From an uncultured Acidimicrobiales bacterium (GTDB lineage Bacteria > Actinomycetota > Acidimicrobiia > Acidimicrobiales > Aldehydirespiratoraceae), in assembly GCA_958296055.1 (NCBI GenBank), contig CATQHS010000001.1, forward strand, positions 2,886,277 through 2,950,276: a stretch of 64,000 nucleotides of DNA, written 5' to 3'. The translations under genes and the position numbers were made by a program. Positions 34,688 to 41,990 of this stretch are shown in pieces. Positions within the stretch are counted from its first letter, which is position 1. Every line of letters starts with the position of its first letter. The notes beneath the pieces were generated by a model, which was given only the letters and a program-made list of their open reading frames with translations, was not told the origin of the DNA and ran no database searches.

Positions 34688-35869
34688 GTGCGAAGACTGT
34701 TCAGCGGGCAACGTCTCTGGTTGGCGCCACTGCTGGTTCTGGCCCTGGTAGCCGCAGCCTGCGGCGGCAACGACGACGACAGCGGCTCACCTACGACCTC
34801 ACCGCCGGCGACCACTGAAGCTGCCGCCGCGCCGGCCGCCGAGGCTCCCGAGCCCGAGCCCGAGGCGCCGGCCACCACCGAAGCCATGGCTGAGGAGCAG
34901 GCTCCGGCCCCGGAGCCGACCGAGCCGCCCGCGCCGGTGGAGCCGACGACGATCCGCTTGGTCCCGTGGGGCGGGAAGTTCATCGACTTCATCGACCTCT
35001 ACGTCGGCGAGGAGAACGGCTACTTCGCCGAGGCGAACGTCATCGTCGAGCAGCTCCCGGGTCAGGGCGCCGGTGACGCCGTGCGCCAGTTGGTGGCGGG
35101 CAACGCCGACATCGCCATGGCCGACGCCTACTCCGGTTTCTTCGCCGTGCAGGCCGGCGCCGAGATCGAGGGCTTCTACTGCCCCTACACCCAGAACTGG
35201 CTGACGCTGCTGGTCAACACGGCCACCGGCGTAAACGAGCCCGCCGACCTCCGGGGCAAGACCATCGCGGTCACGTCCCAGGCTTCGACCAGCAAGTGGT
35301 ACGCGGCGCTCCTGCTGGCCGCCAACGGCATCACCGAAGACGAGGTGACCTTCGCGGCCACCGGCATCGACTTCGGCAGCGCCCTGCTCAGCGGCGAGGC
35401 CCAGGCCGCGTCCACCTGGGGCAGCATCAACTGGGCCCTGATCGACAACGGGGGCATCCCGGACGACCAGGTCGGCGCCTACGAGATCTGGCAGTACGAG
35501 CAGGTCCCCGGCCCCAACGACGTGTACTTCGCCCACTCGAGCTGGCTCGAGGAGAACTCCGCCGCCGTCGCCGGCTTCATCGGCGCCCTCCAGAAGGCCA
35601 AGGCCTGGATCGAGGAGAACCCCGACGCGGCCGCTGAGATCGGGTCCCGTTACGCGGTCGGCGCCGACAACATGGCCCGCAACCTGGCGGTGATCGACTA
35701 CCGCATCGACATGCAGAACAACGGGCCCGGCGTCGCCGAGAACGGCAAGGGATGGTGCGACGTGCCCACCATTCAGGACTTGGCCGACAAGGGCCTCGAG
35801 CTGGGGATCCTGGAAGAGCAGATCGACGCGGCGTCGGTCATCTCCAACAACTACGTCGACCGCTCCTAG
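34688..35869 (+). CDS. ABC transporter substrate-binding lipoprotein (SsuA/TauA/NMT1 type)
   Basis: 393 residues. Signal peptide with lipobox VAAAC (Cys 25), then a Pro/Glu/Ala linker (~30-90) and a two-lobed binding protein of the nitrate/sulfonate/taurine/HMP family: LVPWGGKFIDFIDLYVGEENGYFAEANVIVE, LVAGNADIAMADAYSG and LRGKTIAVTSQASTSKWY. It should deliver a small organic anion or heterocycle to the permease and ATPase encoded next. The GTG at 34688 has GGAGGGG upstream, excluding longer frames. The ligand is unknown; downstream enzymes suggest an N-heterocycle or amide. Confidence 0.88.
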   Translation: MRRLFSGQRLWLAPLLVLALVAAACGGNDDDSGSPTTSPPATTEAAAAPAAEAPEPEPEAPATTEAMAEEQAPAPEPTEPPAPVEPTTIRLVPWGGKFIDFIDLYVGEENGYFAEANVIVEQLPGQGAGDAVRQLVAGNADIAMADAYSGFFAVQAGAEIEGFYCPYTQNWLTLLVNTATGVNEPADLRGKTIAVTSQASTSKWYAALLLAANGITEDEVTFAATGIDFGSALLSGEAQAASTWGSINWALIDNGGIPDDQVGAYEIWQYEQVPGPNDVYFAHSSWLEENSAAVAGFIGALQKAKAWIEENPDAAAEIGSRYAVGADNMARNLAVIDYRIDMQNNGPGVAENGKGWCDVPTIQDLADKGLELGILEEQIDAASVISNNYVDRS

Positions 35870-35918
35870 GCGGCGCCACCACCAGGCTCTCCACCAGGCC
35901 CTCGGAGATTCTCGTCCC

Positions 35919-36689
35919 GTGGACTCACAGCCCGCGGGGAGCGGTCACATCGAGGTCGATCGGGTCACCAAGACCTACGCGTCCGACGCCGGCGACATCC
36001 AGGCGCTGGACGCCATCGACCTCGACATCGCTCCCCGCGAGCTCGTCACCATCGTCGGGCCGAGCGGGTGCGGCAAGAGCACCCTGCTGCGCTGCATCGG
36101 CGGCCTGATCCCCCCGTCGGAGGGCCGAGTCCTCATCGACGGCGAGGTGGTGACCGAGCCGGACCCCCGGATCGGCTATGTCTTCCAGAGGGCGGTGCTC
36201 CTTCCCTGGCGCACCGTCGAGAAGAACGTGCTGCTGCCGTTCGAGATCGGCGGCCGGCCGACATCGAAGGACCGCAAGAGCGTGCACGAGGCGCTGGAGA
36301 TGGTCGAGCTCAGCGAGTACGCCAAGCTCCGCCCGGCCGAGCTGTCGGGAGGCATGCAGCAGCGGGTGGCCGTGGCTCGGGCCCTGGTCACCGAGCCGTC
36401 GATCCTGCTGATGGACGAGCCGTTCGGTGCCCTCGACGCCCAGACCCGCGACTCCATGAACGTGGAGCTGCTCCGCATCTGGCAGGAGGCCAAGCCGACC
36501 ATCGTCTTCGTCACCCACGACATCGGCGAGGCCCTGTTCCTCTCCGATCGGGTGGTGGTGATGACGGCGCGGCCCGGACGGGTTCACGAGGTGGTCGAGG
36601 TGGACATCCCCCGGCCCCGGACCTTCGAGCTGGTCGAAGGCGACAAGCGCTTCTGGGCCCTGCGGCACCGGATTAGAGCCGCGCTGTAG
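35919..36689 (+). CDS. ABC transporter ATP-binding protein (SsuB/TauB type)
   Basis: 256 residues. Walker A GPSGCGKST, Q-loop VFQRAVLLPWRTVEKNV, signature LSGGMQQRVAVARAL, Walker B LLMDEPFGALDAQTR and H-loop VTHDIGEALFLSDRV are typical of nitrate/sulfonate/taurine importers. GTG start at 35919 with GGAG ~12 nt upstream. It belongs to the importer with the genes on either side. Confidence 0.92.
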   Translation: MDSQPAGSGHIEVDRVTKTYASDAGDIQALDAIDLDIAPRELVTIVGPSGCGKSTLLRCIGGLIPPSEGRVLIDGEVVTEPDPRIGYVFQRAVLLPWRTVEKNVLLPFEIGGRPTSKDRKSVHEALEMVELSEYAKLRPAELSGGMQQRVAVARALVTEPSILLMDEPFGALDAQTRDSMNVELLRIWQEAKPTIVFVTHDIGEALFLSDRVVVMTARPGRVHEVVEVDIPRPRTFELVEGDKRFWALRHRIRAAL

Positions 36690-36719
36690 TAGCGGGAGAC
36701 AGCGGGAGGCAGGTAGCCG

Positions 36720-36796
36720 ATGACTGAACAGGGGGCGACTCAACAGCAGATGACCGAACAGGGGGTGACTAGACAGCGATGACCGAACAACCGACG
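36720..36796 (+). repeat. ATPase-permease junction repeats with a 20-codon mini-ORF
   Basis: ATGAC(T/C)GAACA recurs at 36720, 36750 and 36779. ATG 36720, which has the only good ribosome site here (GGGAGG), opens MTEQGATQQQMTEQGVTRQR*. Its TGA overlaps the permease ATG at 36779 (ATGA), and the permease begins MTEQPTTEQ. Start spacing 59 nt. Confidence 0.85.
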
Positions 36797-37627
36797 ACCG
36801 AACAGAAGCCGCGGCTGCTGCGACGGCTGCGCAACGAGAAGCCGCTGGGGCGGATCCTGGTGGTGGTCAGCGCCGCCCTGCTCTTGGTGGTCTGGGAGGC
36901 GTGGGCCCGCACCAACTCCCCGCTCATCCTCCCCACCCCGATCGCGGTCTTCGACCGGCTGGTGAGCTACGTCTCGGCCGGCCGGGCCTGGCCCCACATC
37001 ACCATCACCGTGCAGGAGATCGTGGCCGGATTCGCCCTGGGCAGCTTCATGGGCATCGGGCTCGGCACCCTGGCCGCCGAGTTCAACATCGCCCGGCGGG
37101 TGATCATGCCCTACGTGATCATCACCCAGGCCCTCCCCAAGTTCGCCCTGGCCCCCATCCTGGTCATCTGGTTCGGCTTCGGGACCACCCCCAAGATCAT
37201 CATCGCCGCGCTGATCGCCTTCTTCCCGCTGCTGGAGAACACCTACCTGGGCCTGACCACCACCCCCGCCCTGGACTTGGAGCTGTTCCGGGCACTGCGA
37301 GCCCCCCGGCGGGTGACGCTGCTGAAGCTGCGGGTGCCCCACGCCGTCCCGGCCGTGTTCAGCGGGCTCAGGGTGGCGCTGCTGCTCAGCCTGGTCGGCG
37401 CGGTGGTGGCCGAGTACGTCGGCGCCAACAAGGGCCTGGGGGCGCTGATCATCGTCTCCCAGGGGATGCTCGACACCGAACTGATGTTCGTGGCCTTCGT
37501 GTTGTTGACGCTGCTGGGCCTGACCCTGGACAAGCTGCACGGGCTGAGCTACCGGCTGGTTCTGCGCCGCCTCTACGGCAAGACCGCCTCGAGCGCCGGG
37601 AGGGCGGCCAGCCGTGTGTCGGTCTAG
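36779..37627 (+). CDS. ABC transporter permease (SsuC/TauC type)
   Basis: 282 residues, six membrane helices, with the BPD-transport EAA-like loop EAA-type segment ALRAPRRVTLLKLRVPHAVPAVFSGLRVALLLSLVGAVVAEY. It forms the channel of the importer. No ribosome site lies directly before its ATG; the GGGAGG belongs to the preceding mini-ORF, so expression probably depends on termination-reinitiation at the ATGA overlap. Its stop region is repeated downstream. Confidence 0.9.
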   Translation: MTEQPTTEQKPRLLRRLRNEKPLGRILVVVSAALLLVVWEAWARTNSPLILPTPIAVFDRLVSYVSAGRAWPHITITVQEIVAGFALGSFMGIGLGTLAAEFNIARRVIMPYVIITQALPKFALAPILVIWFGFGTTPKIIIAALIAFFPLLENTYLGLTTTPALDLELFRALRAPRRVTLLKLRVPHAVPAVFSGLRVALLLSLVGAVVAEYVGANKGLGALIIVSQGMLDTELMFVAFVLLTLLGLTLDKLHGLSYRLVLRRLYGKTASSAGRAASRVSV

Positions 37628-37717
37628 GGAACGGCCGCGTGCCGGCGCGGCGCCGGCCGTGTGTCGGTTTAGGGAACGGCCGCGTGCCGGCGCGGCGCCG
37701 GTCGTTTGTCGGTCTAG
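37611..37717 (+). repeat. 45-bp tandem repeat of the permease stop region
   Basis: Copies start at 37611, 37656 and 37701 (last one truncated); each carries an in-frame TAG after GTCGGT. Each unit includes the dyad GCCGGCGC-G-GCGCCGGC, so the array also offers repeated hairpins between the importer and the enzyme genes. Confidence 0.85.
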
Positions 37718-37732
37718 ACGCAGGTTCTGGGT

Positions 37733-38722
37733 GTGGTGATGGACTTCGGCTGGCGGGTTCCGTCCTACGCCGGGCCCGGCATATCGGCCGCGGACTCGCG
37801 GGCCCTGGTCCCGTATTTCGCGGCGGTCGAAGAGCGGGGCTTCGAGGCCCTGTGGGTCATCGACCACCTCCTCATCGCCCCCAACGTGTACTCGGTCGCC
37901 TGGCAGGACCCGCTGATGACCCTGGCCGCCGCCGCCGGGGTCACCGATCAGATCAGGCTGGGGACGGCGGTGATCTGCGCCCCGCTGCGCAACCCGGTCA
38001 TCATGGCCAAGCAGGTGGCCGGCCTCGACCACCTAGCCGGGAGCGGCCGGGTGATCCTGGGGGTGGGCACGGGCCACGACGAGCGGGAGTTCGCCGCCGT
38101 CGGCGTGCCCAAGACCGAGCGGGGCCGGCGCACCGACGAGGCGCTCGAGCTCGTCCGCCTGCTGCTGTCCGCCGACGACGTGTCCTTCCAGGGCCGCTAC
38201 TACTCCGTCGACGGCGTCACCATCCACCCCCGGCCCTCGGCGCCGGTGCCCATCTGGATCGGCGGAGGCTCCCAGGTGCATGTGGTCGACAACGTCGACA
38301 CGCCCAACATGGCCCCGGCGGTGCTGCGCCGCATCGGCCGCTATGAGGGCTGGATATGCCGGTCCAGCGGCACCAGCCCCGAGATCATCGCCTCCGACAT
38401 CGCGGCGGTGACCGGCTACCTGGCCCCCCGGCGCTCTATGGACGGCTTCACCGTCTCCCACGCCCAGTGGCTGCACATAGTGGACTCCGCCGATCGGGAG
38501 GCGGTGATCTCCGAGCAGTTGCGGGCCTACCGGACGGTGATGGACGTGAAGCGATCGGATCAGGATCTCCAGCTTGCGTACCTCTTCGGGACCATCGACG
38601 AGATGACCGAGCGCATCCGGGCCATCAAAGCGTCCGGCGTGCAGCATCTGATCATCAACCCGGTCACCGCCGACAAGGCCCAGATCGACCTGTTCGCCTC
38701 CCAGATCATGCCCAACGTTTGA
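37733..38722 (+). CDS. LLM-class flavin-dependent oxidoreductase (luciferase-like monooxygenase)
   Basis: 329 residues, TIM-barrel of the bacterial-luciferase family: ALWVIDHLLIAPNVY, IRLGTAVICAPLRNPVIMAKQVAGLDHLAGSGRVILGVGTGHDEREFAAVGV and IHPRPSAPVPIWIGGGS. The cofactor is FMNH2 or F420; wording does not settle which. It probably hydroxylates or opens the imported compound. GTG 37733, GTG 37736 and ATG 37739 are all possible starts. It precedes the enamidase-like gene through a short mini-ORF junction. Confidence 0.88.
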   Translation: MVMDFGWRVPSYAGPGISAADSRALVPYFAAVEERGFEALWVIDHLLIAPNVYSVAWQDPLMTLAAAAGVTDQIRLGTAVICAPLRNPVIMAKQVAGLDHLAGSGRVILGVGTGHDEREFAAVGVPKTERGRRTDEALELVRLLLSADDVSFQGRYYSVDGVTIHPRPSAPVPIWIGGGSQVHVVDNVDTPNMAPAVLRRIGRYEGWICRSSGTSPEIIASDIAAVTGYLAPRRSMDGFTVSHAQWLHIVDSADREAVISEQLRAYRTVMDVKRSDQDLQLAYLFGTIDEMTERIRAIKASGVQHLIINPVTADKAQIDLFASQIMPNV

Positions 38723-38761
38723 TCCATGTTGTTTTATCCCGTGTTTGATCCCTGCGAGTGA
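38717..38761 (+). repeat. LLM-amidohydrolase junction with an 11-codon mini-ORF
   Basis: GTTTGATCC is repeated at 38717-38725 and 38743-38751. ATG 38726 opens MLFYPVFDPCE*, whose TGA overlaps the amidohydrolase GTG at 38758 (GTGA). The duplication is short, so chance is a more serious alternative here than elsewhere. Confidence 0.55.
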
Positions 38762-39933
38762 CCATGCAACTGCTTCTCCACAACATCGATCGAGTCCTCA
38801 CCGGGAGGTTCGAGGCGCCCGCCCTCGATGCCGACGCCATCGTCGTCGAAGACGGCCGCATCGCCTCCTTCGACGCCGCCGCGGCCACTGACCCCGGCAC
38901 CGTCATCGACTGCAAGCAGATGACGGTGGCCCCCGGCCTGGTCGACACCCACGTCCATCCCACTCTCGGCGACTACGCGCCCAAGCAGCAGTCGGTCGGC
39001 TGGCTGGAGCGGATGGTGCACGGGGGGGTGACCCGGGTCTTCTCCGCGGGGGAGGTGCACGTAACCGGCCGCTCCGGCGCCGAGTCGGCCCTGGCCATAG
39101 CCCTGGCCGCCCACTACTCATACCGAAAGCCCCAGCCCTCGGGCATGAAGGTCCACGGGGGGGCGATGCTGCTGGAGTCCGACACCGAGCCCGGCCACAT
39201 CGACCGGGCCCGGGCCGCCGGGATGGGGATCATCGGGGAGGTGGGGATCGGGTCGCTGAAGGACCCGGCCCGCTCCGGCGAGCTGTCCGCCCACGCCCGG
39301 GCCCTGGGCATGGTCGTGCACATGCACTGCGGCTGTACCTCGGACCGGGGCCCCGGAGGCGACGAGCACCCCCACTTCTCGGCCGAGGACGTCATGGTGG
39401 TCCAGCCCACCATCGCATCGCACGCCAACACCTTCGCCTCGCTGTCCGACTCCGACATCGACCGGCTGTGCGCCGACGACGGCCCTCCCCACGTGGAGGT
39501 GGTGCAGGCCGGCGGCACCCGCTCCATGCTGAGGGTGGTCGAGGGCTTGGCTGAGCGGGGCTCGCTGGACCGCCTCCTCATTGGAACCGACACCCCCACC
39601 GGGTACGGGGTCGCCTCTTTGGGGGTGCTCAAGACCATCGGCGACGTCTGCTCCATGGCCGATGTGGCCCCGGAACTGGGCTGGGCCATCGCATCGGGGC
39701 AGGGGGCCCGGGCCTTCGGCGTGGCCGGGAACGTGATCGAAGTCGGGGCCCCCGCCGACTTGGTGGTCATGGACGCGTCGCTGGGCTCGGTCTGCGATTC
39801 GGCGGTCGATGCCATCGCCGCCGGCGAGTTCCCCGGCATAGCCGCGGTGATCACCGACGGCCGGGTGCGGGTCGAGGGCTCTTTGTGCACGCTGCGGTCC
39901 CGGCGGGTGGCCGGCATCGAGACCGCTCGGTGA
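38758..39933 (+). CDS. enamidase-like amidohydrolase
   Basis: 391 residues, metal-dependent amidohydrolase. PGLVDTHVHPTLGDYAPKQ carries the first metal ligands (H65, H67), followed by MVHGGVTRVFSAGEVHVTGR, GMKVHGGAMLL, GEVGIGSLKDP, MHCGC, SHAN and LLIGTDTPTGYG. From memory, this order and wording match the enamidase of nicotinate fermentation, which opens 6-oxo-1,4,5,6-tetrahydronicotinate. A cyclic amide or enamide is therefore a reasonable substrate class; the exact compound is not known. Start GTG 38758, overlapped by a mini-ORF stop; ATG 38764 is an alternative. Confidence 0.8.
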   Translation: MTMQLLLHNIDRVLTGRFEAPALDADAIVVEDGRIASFDAAAATDPGTVIDCKQMTVAPGLVDTHVHPTLGDYAPKQQSVGWLERMVHGGVTRVFSAGEVHVTGRSGAESALAIALAAHYSYRKPQPSGMKVHGGAMLLESDTEPGHIDRARAAGMGIIGEVGIGSLKDPARSGELSAHARALGMVVHMHCGCTSDRGPGGDEHPHFSAEDVMVVQPTIASHANTFASLSDSDIDRLCADDGPPHVEVVQAGGTRSMLRVVEGLAERGSLDRLLIGTDTPTGYGVASLGVLKTIGDVCSMADVAPELGWAIASGQGARAFGVAGNVIEVGAPADLVVMDASLGSVCDSAVDAIAAGEFPGIAAVITDGRVRVEGSLCTLRSRRVAGIETAR

Positions 39934-40019
39934 GGCCGGCCCGCCTGGTGAGCCCGGCCCGCCCGGTGAGCCCGGACCGCCCCGACGACGCCGGGTTCCC
40001 CGGCCTGCCCGCCGCCTGA
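39930..40019 (+). repeat. amidohydrolase-CaiB junction: 18-bp triplication and 29-codon mini-ORF
   Basis: An 18-nt unit (GGTGAGCCCGGCCCGCCC-like) is repeated three times. The amidohydrolase stop overlaps GTG 39930 (GTGA), which opens a 29-residue Pro/Arg-rich ORF beginning MRPARLVSPARPVSPDRPDD. Its TGA shares one base with the CaiB ATG at 40019 (TGATG). Confidence 0.82.
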
Positions 40020-41263
40020 TGTCCGAACTGTCCGAACCGCCCGGAGATTCCGCCGCCGGCCCGCTGGCCGGGCTGGTGGTGGCCGACTTCTCCCGCATCC
40101 TGGCCGGGCCGCTGGCCACCATGATGCTCGGCGACCTCGGCGCCGAAGTGATCAAGGTCGAGCGGCCCGGCGCCGGCGACGACACCCGGTCCTGGGGCCC
40201 GCCCTTCACCGAGGACGGCTCGAGCGCCTACTACCTGTCCGTCAACCGCAACAAGCGCAGCATCGCCCTTGACCTCGAAGACGAGGGCCAGCGGGCCCGG
40301 GCCCGGGCCCTGATCCTGGCCGCGGACGTGGTGATCGAGAACTTCCGGGCCGGGACCATGGAGCGATTCGGGTTGGGCTACGAGTCGTCGAAGGCGGACA
40401 ACCCCCGTCTCATCTACTGCCGCATCAGCGGCTTCGGGGACGGTCCCGGCAGCGACCTCCCGGGCTACGACTTCCTGGTCCAGGCCCTGAGCGGCCTCAT
40501 GAGCATCACCGGCGACCCGGACGGCCCCCCCATGAAGACCGGGGTGGCCATCGTCGACGTGCTCACCGGGCTCCACGCCGCCGTCGGCGTGCTGGCCGCG
40601 GTGGCCGAGCGGGAGCGCAGCGGCTTGGGCCAGCGCTTGGAGGTGAACCTCTTCTCATCGGCCCTGGCCTCCCTGGTGAACCAGGCTTCCAGCTTCCTCA
40701 CCACCGGGACCGTGCCCACCCGGATGAGCAATGGGCACCCGAGCGTCGCCCCCTATGAAACGCTGGCCACGGCCACCGGCTCCATCGTGGTCACCGCGGG
40801 CAACGACGGCCAGTTCCGCAACCTGTGCGCCGCCCTCGGCCGCCCCGAGCTGGCCGACGACCCCCGCTGGGCGTCCAATGCCGGCCGGGTCCGGCACCGG
40901 GCCGAGATGGTTAGAGAGCTCGAGGAAATCCTGCGCCTGCGCCCGTGCCGCGCCTGGGTGGAGGTGTTGCGCCAACACGATGTCCCGTGCGGAGCGGTCC
41001 AGGACATCTCCCAGGCGTTCGAGCTGGCCGACCGGCTGGGCCTGGACGCGGTCCGGCACCTGGTTCGAGACGACGGCTCCGGGGCGTCGAGCGTGGCCAA
41101 CCCGATCACGCTGTCACGTACCGCGGTCTCCTACCGGCTGGCCCCGCCGGCGCTGGGCGCCGACACCGACCGGGTGTTTGAATGGCTCGACCGCCGGGTG
41201 GATCGAAACCCTGACGTCTGCCCGGTGCCTGCCGAGTCGAGCAATGAGCATGTTGAGCAATGA
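40019..41263 (+). CDS. CaiB/BaiF family CoA-transferase (class III)
   Basis: 414 residues. Family marks: LVVADFSRILAGPLATMMLGDLGAEVIKVERPG, NRNKRSIALDL, VVIENFRAGTMERFGLGYE, the active-site Asp in GYDFLVQALSGLMSITG (~151) and GVAIVDVLTGLHAAVGVLAAV. It moves CoA between carboxylic acids, here probably onto the acid released by the enamidase-like step. Its C-terminal NEHVEQ coding end is part of a repeated GAGCAATGAG element. Confidence 0.9.
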   Translation: MSELSEPPGDSAAGPLAGLVVADFSRILAGPLATMMLGDLGAEVIKVERPGAGDDTRSWGPPFTEDGSSAYYLSVNRNKRSIALDLEDEGQRARARALILAADVVIENFRAGTMERFGLGYESSKADNPRLIYCRISGFGDGPGSDLPGYDFLVQALSGLMSITGDPDGPPMKTGVAIVDVLTGLHAAVGVLAAVAERERSGLGQRLEVNLFSSALASLVNQASSFLTTGTVPTRMSNGHPSVAPYETLATATGSIVVTAGNDGQFRNLCAALGRPELADDPRWASNAGRVRHRAEMVRELEEILRLRPCRAWVEVLRQHDVPCGAVQDISQAFELADRLGLDAVRHLVRDDGSGASSVANPITLSRTAVSYRLAPPALGADTDRVFEWLDRRVDRNPDVCPVPAESSNEHVEQ

Positions 41264-41293
41264 GGTTGACCAATGAGTAGGTGGTGCCCGTGA
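41239..41293 (+). repeat. CaiB-GntR junction: GA(G/C)CAATGAG triplication with mini-ORFs
   Basis: GAGCAATGAG at 41239 and 41255, GACCAATGAG at 41268. The CaiB stop overlaps ATG 41260 (MRLTNE*, ends TAG 41278-41280). ATG 41273 opens MSRWCP*, whose TGA overlaps GTG 41290, the preferred GntR start. Confidence 0.65.
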
Positions 41294-41961
41294 GAGGGTT
41301 CGAGCGGCCCAAGACCGCGCAGGAGGCGGTGCTGCTGGAAATCCGCCAGCGCCTGCTCGACGGCCGGCTCCGGCCCAGCTCCGCCATCCGGCCCGACGCC
41401 CTGGGCAGCGAGCTGGGGGTTTCGGCCGTCCCGGTCCGCGAGGCGTTGAGAATCCTCGAGGGTGAGGGGCAGGTGAGCTACCGCCCCCACCGGGGCTACC
41501 TGGTCGCCGAGCTCGACATCGGGGATCTCCGGGAGATCTACCGGATCCGGGATCTGCTGGAGGCCGAAGCGGTGCGGTCCGCGGTGGCCGAGCTTCAGCC
41601 CGAGGACATCGAGCGCATGCGCGACGCCATGCTGGAGATGGAGAGCGTCGAGGAGGACATCGTCGGGCTCACTGCCGCCAACCGGCGGTTCCACTTCACG
41701 CTGCTCGAAGCGGCCCAGATGCCCCATCTCAACCGCTTGATCCGCGGGCTGTGGGATTCGTCGGACCCGTACCGGTCCCTCTATTTCATGCGGCCCGAGA
41801 ACCGCAAGCGGGTGTACGAGGAGCACCGGCGCATCCTCGACGCGGCGGAGTCCCGCGACGCCGACCTCATCATCGAGGAGCTGGCCGTGCACCGCAAGAA
41901 CGCGGTGGCCGAGTTCGAGAGCGGGCTGATGCCGGTCTCAGAGGGCCCCAGGGCCGGCTGA
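41290..41961 (+). CDS. GntR-family (FCD) transcriptional regulator
   Basis: 223 residues from GTG 41290. N-terminal winged helix: AQEAVLLEIRQRLLDGRL, then LGSELGVSAVPVREALRILEGEGQVSYRPHRGYLVAE; C-terminal FCD helical effector domain with EIYRIRDLLEAEAVRSAV and NRRFHFTLLEAAQMPHL, whose His residues usually bind a metal or carboxylate ligand. It probably controls the catabolic operon and the convergent ThDP gene; both promoters share TATCAAAT. GTG 41281 gives three more residues, but 41290 overlaps the mini-ORF stop and has AGGTGG upstream. Confidence 0.88.
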   Translation: MRGFERPKTAQEAVLLEIRQRLLDGRLRPSSAIRPDALGSELGVSAVPVREALRILEGEGQVSYRPHRGYLVAELDIGDLREIYRIRDLLEAEAVRSAVAELQPEDIERMRDAMLEMESVEEDIVGLTAANRRFHFTLLEAAQMPHLNRLIRGLWDSSDPYRSLYFMRPENRKRVYEEHRRILDAAESRDADLIIEELAVHRKNAVAEFESGLMPVSEGPRAG

Positions 41962-41990
41962 GCCTGCGCTTCCTCTCAGGCCCAACCCAA

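Noticed and set aside
41281-41289. GntR start at GTG 41281
   Set aside because: It abuts a TAG without a ribosome site; GTG 41290 overlaps a mini-ORF stop and the conserved domain begins after it. Not fully excluded.
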